6,875 bases of DNA from JAPLGD01 sp041302745 (GTDB lineage: Bacteria > Bipolaricaulota > Bipolaricaulia > UBA7950 > UBA9294), in NCBI GenBank assembly GCA_041302745.1, contig JBFYQP010000098.1:1-6875 (forward strand), read 5' to 3'. The translations under genes and the position numbers were made by a program. Position 1 is the stretch's first letter. Each line of letters begins with the position of its first letter. The notes beneath the pieces were generated by a model, which saw only the letters and a list, made by a program, of their open reading frames with translations, ran no database searches and was not told the DNA's origin. Positions 1 to 6,306 of this stretch are shown here, in pieces.

Positions 1-868
1 GCATCCCCCAGTCCAGCTGGTTCTGCGTCAGCCGCTTGATCCAGCTCCGCACCCAGCAGCCGAAGCTGAACATCGCGTACTTCCCCGTCTTGAACCCCTG
101 AAGGAGACCCGTGAAGTCGTAGCTCAGCACTTCGGTGGGCATCACGCCGTCGACGGTGGCGAGGTTCATGTAGAACTCGATGGCTTCCCGGGCTGCGTCG
201 TCGATCTCGACGTGCCACGTTCGGTCCTCGTGGCGGACGAGGACGTTGCCCTCGTTCTGCTCGACGAGGCACCACCAGAGGCGCTGCTCGAAGGGGGCCA
301 TCAGTCCCCACGTTGTGACCTGCCCCGCTGCGTTCCGCGTCGTCAATCGGATCGCGTAGTCACGGAGCTCGGTCCACGTCACCATCCCGTCGGCCGGCGG
401 CACGATGCCGGCCGCGGCGAACAGCGCCTTGTTGTAGAAGATCACGAGCGTTTCCTGCAGGAACGGCACGCCGTAGATGTTCCCGTCGTCGTCCTTCACG
501 CCGGCCCAGCTCTTCTCCGGAGTGTCGGCGAGCGTCGCCGCGTCGAGGTACTTGTTCAACGGCTCGGCGTACCCCATGACGCCGTACTCGTAGGAGACCA
601 CCGAGTCCTCGTGGAAGACGTCGGGGGCCTCGCCTCCCTGGAAGCTCGTCAGGAGGAAGTCGTCGATGTTCTCCCAGGCGATCGAGATGATCTCCACCTG
701 GATCGTGGGGTGAGCGGCGTTCCACTCCGCGACGATCTCGTCCATCACATCCACTGTGTCTGACTGCCAGACAGGCGTTACGAACTGAAGAGTCACGGCA
801 CTCGTCGCGGCCGCCGCCAGGATCAGGATCGCCGCGACTCCACCGAGAACCTGCACGCTCCGTCTCAT
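1..868 (-). CDS. ABC transporter extracellular solute-binding protein, family 1 (sugar type), 3' end cut by window
   Basis: This is the substrate-binding component of an ABC importer, probably for a sugar or sugar derivative, acting outside the cytoplasmic membrane. The first 289 codons are present; the rest of a usual protein of about 400-450 residues lies beyond the window. Residues 1-24 form a Sec signal peptide (MRRS, then a hydrophobic run to ATSA). There is no lipobox cysteine, so the protein is probably a free periplasmic protein. Family 1 binding-protein signatures follow: APDVF (81-85), YGVPF (132-136), YNKALFAAAG (145-154), and GKYAMFSFG (262-270), which matches the usual segment in which the protein tests a GKxAM pattern. 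The ATG start at 868 is preceded by GGAGGAGG at 876-883 with a 7-base spacer. It lies 25 bases after the phosphoesterase gene, so the two are probably co-transcribed. Permease genes would be expected further downstream. The family is clear; the ligand is not readable from sequence. Confidence 0.93.
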   Translation of the reverse strand, partial: MRRSVQVLGGVAAILILAAAATSAVTLQFVTPVWQSDTVDVMDEIVAEWNAAHPTIQVEIISIAWENIDDFLLTSFQGGEAPDVFHEDSVVSYEYGVMGYAEPLNKYLDAATLADTPEKSWAGVKDDDGNIYGVPFLQETLVIFYNKALFAAAGIVPPADGMVTWTELRDYAIRLTTRNAAGQVTTWGLMAPFEQRLWWCLVEQNEGNVLVRHEDRTWHVEIDDAAREAIEFYMNLATVDGVMPTEVLSYDFTGLLQGFKTGKYAMFSFGCWVRSWIKRLTQNQLDWGM

Positions 869-893
869 CGAACAACCTCCTCCTTCGGCGCGG

Positions 894-2537
894 CTACTGC
901 GGCGTCGCGCCGAGCTTCACGCAGAAGATGCCGTCGTACGTCTTGATCGGACTGACGCTCGTCGAGCTGAAGAGCCCGACAAGGGAGATGAAGTCCCCCT
1001 TGGCCACGACGAACGGGAACTTGCTCACGATGATCGTCTTCCCGCCCTCCGTCACCGAGATGTCGGCGCCCATCGCCGCGCGGACCTCGAGCTTCGAGAT
1101 CCCCACGATCCGCCCCTGGAACACCTGTGGGTGGGCCAGGAGGTCGGCCAGCGAGACGCCGGGCGCGAGGACGAGGAACGACCGCTCGCCGCGCGCTGCC
1201 GCCCCGCCCGTCAGGGCGAACGTGACCGTGAGGGTGTGGTAGCCGGCCGCGAGCGGCGTGACGTTCAGGTTCGCCGTCGCCGTCGACCACAGGCCGTTCG
1301 AGGTCACGAACGCCTCGACCTCCGCGCCGTTGTCCCATCGGTACGTTGCCGAGGACGCCGCGCCCCAGACCTGGGCGGTGAGCCGATCGGTCCAGGCGAG
1401 CGCCGCTTCGGTCGGCCGCGGGAAGGCGACCGCGTTCTCGCCGGCGTTGCGCCAGATGCTGTCGAGCTGCCCACGGCGAACCTGGAGCACGCGGTACCCG
1501 AACTTCGACCCATCGGCCCCGGGCCCTTCCCACCACGCGCCGCACACCGCGCCGGACGTCAGCTCGAAGAACGGCTCCTCCTGCAGCACGAAGTTCGTGT
1601 GCCAATGCCCGTCGAGGAGTGCGGTGATCCGCTCCTTGGCGAGCAGGGCGTAGAGGGCCTTGCTCTCGGCCGTCGGCGCCCAGTCGGGGCTCGGCTCGTG
1701 GCAGAACACAAGGATCGCCGCGCTGGGATCCACGAGGGCGAGGTCCCGCCGCAGCCACTCGAGCTGCGCCGCGCTCACGGAGTACGTCTGCTTCCCGTCG
1801 GCGCTGAGTTGGTGCGTGTTGAGGACGACGCAGTGCGTCCCTTTGACGTTGAAGGAGTAGTACGTCGGGCCGAAGTACCGCTCGTAGAGGGACTCGTTGA
1901 TGGCGGGATCCCGGACGACGTCGTGGTTCCCCACCGCCGCGAAGAAGGGCGACGCAAAGCGAGCGGCGAACGACTGTGCTCCGAACTTCATCCACGCCTC
2001 GACGTCCGCCAGCTCGGGCCCCTTCGCGTTCGCAACGATGTCCCCCGTCAGGATCACGAAGTCGGGGGCGAGGGCATTCGCCTCGCTCACGACCTGATCC
2101 AGAGTCGCCGCCGGCTCGAACGCCATGCGGCGGTCGGCGAACGCCGCCTCGAACGACTCCGCGTCGGGCGCGTAGTGGAGATCGGAGAGTTGGACAAGGA
2201 CGAGCGGTCCCGTCTGGGAGATCGAGGCGAGCGGGAAGGCGTACGTCGCTCCCGAGGAGACCGGAACGTACCAGCGCCGCGTCGGCCGCGTCCCGCTCGG
2301 CGTCGAGAGGAACACGAAGCGCGCGCCGGCGTCGATCGTTAGGGCAAACCGTCCCCCCGCGTCGGTGCGCGTCACGGTCACGCCGTCGCTCACCGCGGCG
2401 TCGGCAACGCCCGCCTCCCCCGCGTCGAACGTTCCGTTCCCGTTCGCGTCAAGGAAGACCCAACCTTCCGCGGCGCAGGCGCCTACGCCCACGACCAGGA
2501 GAAGAGCGACAAGAACTCCCGCGTACTTCCCGGCCAC
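894..2537 (-). CDS. Exported multidomain calcineurin-like phosphoesterase
   Basis: The 547-residue product is a metal-dependent phosphomonoesterase or phosphodiesterase predicted to act outside the cytoplasm. Residues 1-21 are a signal peptide ending in V-G-A-C21, a plausible but non-canonical lipobox. Residues 25-105 look like an SdrD B-type or prealbumin-like beta domain, with an EF-hand-spaced acidic loop (D30, N32, N34, T36, D38, E41). The Metallophos domain (about 112-355) keeps all metal-ligand motifs: D119-L-H121, G165-D166, GNHD 203-206, H280 and GHWH 310-313. A beta-sandwich segment (about 385-457) follows, then a C-terminal domain (about 462-547) resembling an OB fold. The GTG at 2537 is chosen because AAAGGAGG (2543-2550) sits 5 bases before it and the signal peptide starts there; the frame stays open upstream but encodes no sensible protein. 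Only one base separates it from the aldolase stop, so translation is probably coupled. The substrate is unknown. Confidence 0.92.
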   Translation of the reverse strand: MAGKYAGVLVALLLVVGVGACAAEGWVFLDANGNGTFDAGEAGVADAAVSDGVTVTRTDAGGRFALTIDAGARFVFLSTPSGTRPTRRWYVPVSSGATYAFPLASISQTGPLVLVQLSDLHYAPDAESFEAAFADRRMAFEPAATLDQVVSEANALAPDFVILTGDIVANAKGPELADVEAWMKFGAQSFAARFASPFFAAVGNHDVVRDPAINESLYERYFGPTYYSFNVKGTHCVVLNTHQLSADGKQTYSVSAAQLEWLRRDLALVDPSAAILVFCHEPSPDWAPTAESKALYALLAKERITALLDGHWHTNFVLQEEPFFELTSGAVCGAWWEGPGADGSKFGYRVLQVRRGQLDSIWRNAGENAVAFPRPTEAALAWTDRLTAQVWGAASSATYRWDNGAEVEAFVTSNGLWSTATANLNVTPLAAGYHTLTVTFALTGGAAARGERSFLVLAPGVSLADLLAHPQVFQGRIVGISKLEVRAAMGADISVTEGGKTIIVSKFPFVVAKGDFISLVGLFSSTSVSPIKTYDGIFCVKLGATPQ

Positions 2538-2538
2538 G

Positions 2539-3288
2539 CTAGCCTCCTTTCGTCCCGTGAACGGCGGCGACGAGGGCTCGCACCACGGCCGCCGGGTCCT
2601 TGGCCCCGAACACCGTCCGCCCGAAGGCAACCCCCGCCGCGCCCCGGCGGACCGCCTCGCGCGCCGTGCCCACGGGGTCCTCGGCCGCCGCTCCGCCGGC
2701 GACGAGCACAGGGAGCGGACAGCTCTTCGGAACCAGAGCGAACTCCGGTTCGCCCGCGCCGTACACCTTGATCACATCCGCTCCGAGTTCGTAGGCGACG
2801 CGCGCCCCGCGCGCGATCGACGGGATGTCGTTGAACTTGGCGGAGTCGGCGATCAGCATTTCGGCGACGAGCGGCATTCCCCAACGGTCGCAGTGGCCGG
2901 CGATCTTCGCGAGGAGCGCGAGCGACGCCGCCTCGCCGGAGCCTCCGAGGAAACCCATCGCGATCACGGCGTCGGCGCCGAGCGTCGCGGCACGCTCCAC
3001 CGAAGCGATCGGCCGGTGGTAGTCGAAGACCGGATTCGCGTCGGTGCTCGCGCCCGTGACGCGCAGGATGAGCGCGCACCGCCCGGCGTAGTGAGAGACG
3101 CAATCCCGAAGGGCCCCGGGGTTCAGGATAATCCCGTCCGCGCCCCCTTCCACCGCCTGCCCGACCGCCTCGGGCATCGACCGCAGGCCGTCCATCGGGC
3201 CCTTGAACTGGGCGTGGTCGAGGGCAATCACGACCGCCCTCCGGTCGTCGCGGAACAGCCGCGCCAGACGCGCCGTCTTTCCGATCAC
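2539..3288 (-). CDS. Class I aldolase, DeoC/LacD family (FbaB/LsrF-like)
   Basis: This 249-residue TIM-barrel aldolase probably cleaves or forms a phosphorylated ketose through a Schiff base in the cytoplasm. ALDHAQFKGP (22-31) matches the active-site strand of archaeal-type class I fructose-bisphosphate aldolases and LsrF and supplies D24. DVIKVYG (171-177) carries the Schiff-base lysine K174. VLVAGG (194-199) and GAAGVAFGRTVFG (216-228) form the usual C-terminal phosphate-binding strands. The YPRG-type segment that carries a catalytic tyrosine in fructose-bisphosphate aldolases reads AEMLIAD (142-148) here, so no tyrosine is seen. That makes fructose-1,6-bisphosphate uncertain as the substrate and fits LsrF-like members better. 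The GTG start at 3288 overlaps the regulator stop as GTGA and has AAGGAGG at 3294-3300, 5 bases upstream; an in-frame extension to 3450 lies inside the regulator gene and has no homologous look. Family is certain; specificity is open. Confidence 0.9.
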   Translation of the reverse strand: MIGKTARLARLFRDDRRAVVIALDHAQFKGPMDGLRSMPEAVGQAVEGGADGIILNPGALRDCVSHYAGRCALILRVTGASTDANPVFDYHRPIASVERAATLGADAVIAMGFLGGSGEAASLALLAKIAGHCDRWGMPLVAEMLIADSAKFNDIPSIARGARVAYELGADVIKVYGAGEPEFALVPKSCPLPVLVAGGAAAEDPVGTAREAVRRGAAGVAFGRTVFGAKDPAAVVRALVAAVHGTKGG

Positions 3289-4280
3289 TTCGTCCTCCTT
3301 CGCCGCGCGCACGTTCCCCCAGGAATCAGTGTCGTCGGAAGCCGGAGCGAGTCCTCGCTTCCGTCGAGGAGGCGGCGTCCGGCCTCCTGACCGATCGCGT
3401 ACGCAGGCACCTCCACCGTCGTCAACTGCGGCCGGACGAGGGCCGCCCACGGAACGTGGTCGAAGCCGGCGACGCCGAGGTCGTCCGGAACCGCAAGACC
3501 GCGATCCTCGGCGGCCCGAATCGCTCCGATCGCCATCAGGTCGTTGGCCGCGATGATCGCGTCGACCGCACGCCGCTCGAGGATCGCCACGGCGTGGTCA
3601 TAGCCGGACTGGAACGTGAACTGACCCCGTACGACCGCAGCAGGGGTCTGCCCCGCCTTCTTCATCGCCGCGCGGAACCCGGCCAGCCGATCCTCGGCGG
3701 TGCTGACCTCCTCCGGTCCGGCGAGGTAGGCGATCTCGCGGTACCCAAGGCCGAGCAGGTATGCCGTCAGGTCGCGGCTCCCGCCGACGTTGTCGGCATC
3801 CACGGTCGTCAGCCCGTCGACGCGTCGATCGGCGACGATGACCCGGACTCCTCGGTCCGTCAGGCGCTGCACAAGGTCCAGGTCGGGCCGCCCGACCGGG
3901 ACGAAGACGATCCCGTCCACGCCCTCCGAAAGCAGGAAGTCGAGGTACGCCGACTCGCGTTCCGTCTCGTGATTGCTGTCGCAGACGAGGGTCGAGAACC
4001 CCTCCGTGAACGCGACGGATTCGACTCCTCGGGTCAAGAGGGAGAAATAGAGGTTCGAGATGTCGGGGATGAGCACGCCGAGCGCCTGGGTCTTCCGACG
4101 GCGCAGCCGCTGCGCTGCACGGACCGGCGTGTAGTCGAGCTCCTTGATGGTGGCGAGGATCCGCTCTTTCGTCTCCGGCCGCATGTGGTCTGCGTCCTGG
4201 CCGTTGAGAACGCGGGACACCGTGCTTGGAGAAACACCGGCGTGGGCAGCAACGTCGCGAATCGAGATCCGTTGTTCCAT
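3285..4280 (-). CDS. LacI-family transcriptional regulator
   Basis: This 331-residue regulator probably represses its own operon until a sugar-like effector binds. An N-terminal helix-turn-helix occupies about residues 5-27, with the family pattern RDVAAHAGVSPSTVSRVLNG. A hinge helix follows at about 53-62, with L59 placed where LacI-family proteins insert a leucine into the central CpG of the operator. Residues 67-325 are the two-lobed periplasmic-binding-protein-like effector domain, with GVLIPDISNLYFS (68-80), RLAGFRAAM (198-206), AANDLMAIG (244-252) and AGFDHVPWA (271-279). The ATG at 4280 is preferred, with GGGGAAGG at 4289-4296 8 bases upstream; a GTG at 4289 would lie almost inside that ribosome site. 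The site is weaker than those of the downstream genes, which suits a regulator. It is first in the operon and its stop overlaps the aldolase start. Matching palindromes lie immediately upstream. The effector is unknown. Confidence 0.95.
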   Translation of the reverse strand: MEQRISIRDVAAHAGVSPSTVSRVLNGQDADHMRPETKERILATIKELDYTPVRAAQRLRRRKTQALGVLIPDISNLYFSLLTRGVESVAFTEGFSTLVCDSNHETERESAYLDFLLSEGVDGIVFVPVGRPDLDLVQRLTDRGVRVIVADRRVDGLTTVDADNVGGSRDLTAYLLGLGYREIAYLAGPEEVSTAEDRLAGFRAAMKKAGQTPAAVVRGQFTFQSGYDHAVAILERRAVDAIIAANDLMAIGAIRAAEDRGLAVPDDLGVAGFDHVPWAALVRPQLTTVEVPAYAIGQEAGRRLLDGSEDSLRLPTTLIPGGTCARRRRTK

Positions 4281-4315
4281 CCGCCGCACCTTCCCCGAGA
4301 ATCTGCGGTACTTGA

Positions 4316-4329
4316 GGAAAACGTTTTCC
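4316..4329. promoter_or_regulatory. LacI-type operator O1, perfect 14-base palindrome
   Basis: GGAAAACGTTTTCC is a perfect inverted repeat centred on CG at 4322/4323, the standard layout of LacI-family operators. It lies in the 5' untranslated region, 36 bases before the regulator's ATG and about 8 to 21 bases after the predicted transcription start. Binding there would block promoter clearance. The adjacent LacI-family gene is the obvious ligand, giving autoregulation of the whole operon. Confidence 0.85.
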
Positions 4330-4341
4330 GAAAACGTTATC
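4330..4341. promoter_or_regulatory. LacI-type operator O2, imperfect palindrome over the transcription start
   Basis: GAAAACGTTATC repeats the O1 core with one mismatched pair and is centred on CG at 4335/4336. It abuts O1, with centres 13 bases apart. It begins 3 bases after the -10 box and covers the predicted start site. A dimer here would exclude RNA polymerase directly. The 13-base centre spacing places the two sites a little more than one helical turn apart, so simultaneous binding may be hindered or may need a tight packing. Confidence 0.75.
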
Positions 4342-4343
4342 CC

Positions 4344-4372
4344 AGTCTAGCGACGCGTCGGGAGGCTGTCAA
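4344..4372 (-). promoter_or_regulatory. Sigma-70-type promoter of the lacI-aldolase-phosphoesterase-transporter operon
   Basis: Read on the minus strand, a perfect TTGACA -35 box (4367-4372) is followed by a 17-base spacer and a TAGACT -10 box (4344-4349, four of six consensus bases). The predicted start is near 4337-4338, leaving a leader of about 57 bases before the ATG at 4280. The -35 box includes the TGA stop codon of the upstream phosphoesterase gene (4369-4371). It drives the second gene cluster, and both operators lie at or just after the start site. Confidence 0.8.
4351..4360. repeat. 10-base GC-rich palindrome in the promoter spacer
   Basis: CGACGCGTCG is a perfect inverted repeat lying wholly between the -35 and -10 boxes. 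It differs in sequence from the two AAAACGTTTT-type operators. It could be a site for a second regulator or a chance palindrome in GC-rich DNA; one 10-base palindrome in a stretch this long is not strongly improbable. Confidence 0.3.
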
Positions 4373-5199
4373 GACGGAGGCGATTCTTGCGATGGCAACG
4401 GGCGTTCGCGCATCCCCGAGCGAGCGCCGACCCGGCCGGTGCGCACCCACTGCGCCCAGTCGGGAAAGCCGTTCCGGGCCGCTTCGTCGGCCGCCGCGTC
4501 GGCGTCGTAGGGGACCGACGCGAGTTCGACGCGGAGTCCGTCGTCGTCCCAAGCGACGACGGCATAGCGGGCATCCGGCGACCCCGCTTCGACGACGTGC
4601 GCCTCGGGGACGCCGTCCTCGTACGCGGGACACCCGACGCTCCCCGGGTTCACGATCGTTCGCCCATCGCCGAGGCGCACGACCGCCGGCGTGTGATCGT
4701 GGCCGCAGAGGGCGACGGGCTCCTGAATCTCGCCAAGCCGTCGCGCGACGGCGTCCGCCGGGCGCGCGACAAGACGGCCGTCCTGCGGCTGCGTCAGGAG
4801 GTAGACCGAGTCGTCGGCAGGCGCGCCGTGGAAGAAGGCGAAACCGCCCTGCCGCCCGATTCGCGGAAGAGCGGCCACCCAGTCCAGGTGTCGGCGGCCG
4901 AGGCGGTCGATCGTGAACCGCGCGGTCCGGGAAACCGGCGCTCCGGCCGCGCCTTCGATGAGGACCCGATCTTCGTTCCCGGACACGGTGGGGATGCCGA
5001 GCTCGAGGAGGCGGTCGGCCACAGGACAGGGGTCGAACGGGCCGTAGAGGCAGTCGCCGAGGTTCACCCGCCGCTTGATCCCTCGGCGCCGGGCGTCGGC
5101 GAGGACCGCGTCGAAAGCCCTCCAGTTGCCGTGGATGTCCGAGAGGACGGCGATCGGTTCCGGATCGCGCTCCTCCCGTCCGCTTCGCGTGTTCCCCAC
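4369..5199 (-). CDS. Metallophosphoesterase, YfcE/Metallophos_2-like, cytosolic
   Basis: The 276-residue product is a small calcineurin-like phosphoesterase without signal peptide or membrane segment, so it should act in the cytoplasm on a phosphomonoester or phosphodiester. Metal-site motifs occur in order: D21-I-H23-G-N25, G48-D49, G74-N75-E76-D77, H124, GHDHT (166-170) and NPGSVG (184-189). The third motif reads GNED rather than GNHD, replacing the histidine that assists leaving-group departure in many phosphodiesterases; related subfamilies such as YfcE also vary at this place. The last 45 or so residues are charged and proline-rich with no recognisable domain. The GTG at 5199 is supported by AGGAGG at 5205-5210, 5 bases upstream, overlapping the stop of the aminotransferase gene 9 bases away. 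It is probably the last gene of the first cluster. The substrate is not predictable. Confidence 0.88.
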   Translation of the reverse strand: MGNTRSGREERDPEPIAVLSDIHGNWRAFDAVLADARRRGIKRRVNLGDCLYGPFDPCPVADRLLELGIPTVSGNEDRVLIEGAAGAPVSRTARFTIDRLGRRHLDWVAALPRIGRQGGFAFFHGAPADDSVYLLTQPQDGRLVARPADAVARRLGEIQEPVALCGHDHTPAVVRLGDGRTIVNPGSVGCPAYEDGVPEAHVVEAGSPDARYAVVAWDDDGLRVELASVPYDADAAADEAARNGFPDWAQWVRTGRVGARSGMRERPLPSQESPPS

Positions 5200-5208
5200 G
5201 CCGGCCTC

Positions 5209-6306
5209 CTACGCGCCGACGAGTTCGGTCAGCGCGGCGACGAGCCGTTCGTTCTGCTTCGCCGTCCCGATCGAGATGCGCAGGAAGTCGGGAAGGTCGT
5301 AGGCGACGCACGGGCGGACGATGATTCCGCGGCGCAGAAGCCGGTGCTGAACGTCGACGGCGTTCGGGCCGATCCGGACGAGGATGAAGTTCGTGTGGCT
5401 CTCGGCGTGTTCGAGGCCGAGGCGCTCGAACGCCTCAGACAGGAAGAGCCGCCCCTTCAGGTTCTCGCTCACCGTGAAACGCACGAACTCGTCATCCTCG
5501 AGCGCCGCGATCCCCGCCGCCTGCGCCAGGACGTTGACCGTGAACGCAGGCTTGACCTTGAACATCGGCGCGATCGTCCTCGCGTGTCCGAACGCATACC
5601 CGATGCGGACCCCGGCCAGGCCGTACACCTTGGAGAAGGTCCGCAGAACGAGGACGTTCTCCCGCCCCTCGCGCACGTAGGCGAGGCCGTCGGGAAACTC
5701 GGGTGAGTCGGCCATCTCGGCGTACGCCTCGTCGAGGATGACGAGGACGCGGTCGGGGACGGCGGCAAGGAACCGATCGAGCTCGCCCTTCGTCGACATC
5801 GTTCCGGTCGGGTTGTTCGGGTTGCAGACGAAGAGGATCTTCGTCTTCGGAGTCACGGCGCGCGCCATCCCGTCGAGGTCGATCCGGTAATCGGAACCGA
5901 GCGGGATCTTGATCAGGGTCGCGCGCATGGCGTGGGCGTAGATGTCGTAGATCGGGAACGACGAGCGGCTCGTGATCACCTCGTCCCCCTCGTCGAGGTA
6001 GGCCATCGACGCGTGGAGGATCACGTCGTCGGCGCCGTTTCCGACCGCCACCTGGTCGAGGGCAAAGCCGAAGTGCTTCGCCAGGGCGCTTCGCAGGTCG
6101 TAGCTCGCACCGTCGGGGTAGAGGTACGCGTCCGCGAGCGCGTCCCGCATTGCCGCGAGCGCCTTGGGCGAGACGCCGAACGGGTTCTCGTTCGACGCAA
6201 GCTTCACGACGTCGTGGAGGCCGTACTCGCGCTCGACCTCGCAGATCGGCTTCCCCGGAACGTACGGCTGGATCTTCTCCAGGCCTCGCTGTGGACGGAT
6301 CGTCAT
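5209..6306 (-). CDS. hisC: Histidinol-phosphate aminotransferase (HisC-type, PLP class I/II fold)
   Basis: The 365-residue enzyme has the length and full motif set of histidinol-phosphate aminotransferase, which transfers an amino group between glutamate and imidazole-acetol phosphate in histidine synthesis. Visible landmarks are the N-terminal KLASNENPFG (35-44), YPDG (63-66), GNGADD (89-94), CNPNNPTG (161-168), D192 and Y195 contacting the cofactor, the PLP lysine K226 in TFSKVYGLAGVRIGY (223-237) with R234, and the substrate carboxylate arginine R343 in FLRISIG (341-347). The ATG at 6306 is chosen over a GTG at 6321 because GGAGG (6313-6317) sits 6 bases upstream and the ATG overlaps the previous stop as ATGA. 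No other his gene is in the window. HisC-type enzymes often also act on aromatic amino acids, and the acyl-CoA synthetase neighbour allows such a role. The name is a family assignment. Confidence 0.93.
   Translation of the reverse strand: MTIRPQRGLEKIQPYVPGKPICEVEREYGLHDVVKLASNENPFGVSPKALAAMRDALADAYLYPDGASYDLRSALAKHFGFALDQVAVGNGADDVILHASMAYLDEGDEVITSRSSFPIYDIYAHAMRATLIKIPLGSDYRIDLDGMARAVTPKTKILFVCNPNNPTGTMSTKGELDRFLAAVPDRVLVILDEAYAEMADSPEFPDGLAYVREGRENVLVLRTFSKVYGLAGVRIGYAFGHARTIAPMFKVKPAFTVNVLAQAAGIAALEDDEFVRFTVSENLKGRLFLSEAFERLGLEHAESHTNFILVRIGPNAVDVQHRLLRRGIIVRPCVAYDLPDFLRISIGTAKQNERLVAALTELVGA

Noticed and set aside
360..875. Minus-strand open frame of 171 codons starting at TTG
   Set aside because: It is a +1 shadow of the substrate-binding protein; the frame starting at 868 has the signal peptide, ribosome site and family motifs.
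865..1995. Minus-strand open frame of 376 codons
   Set aside because: It overlaps the exported phosphoesterase in another frame and is a compositional shadow very rich in arginine.
1131..2342. Plus-strand open frame of 403 codons
   Set aside because: It is antisense to the exported phosphoesterase, whose frame has all catalytic motifs; the plus-strand product is low-complexity in charged residues and has no motif.
2539..3288. Autoinducer-2 processing (Lsr) operon
   Set aside because: The aldolase resembles LsrF, but the binding protein is a family 1 type rather than LsrB-like, the regulator is LacI-type rather than LsrR-like, and no LsrK, LsrG or ATPase is present in the window.
4281..4368. 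Riboswitch or attenuator in the regulator leader
   Set aside because: The predicted leader is only about 57 bases, is largely taken up by operator palindromes, and has no stem followed by a T-run.
3456..4916. Plus-strand open frame of 486 codons
   Set aside because: It lies antisense to the LacI regulator and the cytosolic phosphoesterase, crosses their promoter, and encodes an arginine- and proline-rich product with no recognisable family pattern. It is a shadow of GC-rich codon use.
4387..5706. Plus-strand open frame of 439 codons
   Set aside because: It is antisense to two well-supported genes, the phosphoesterase and the aminotransferase, and has no recognisable protein pattern.
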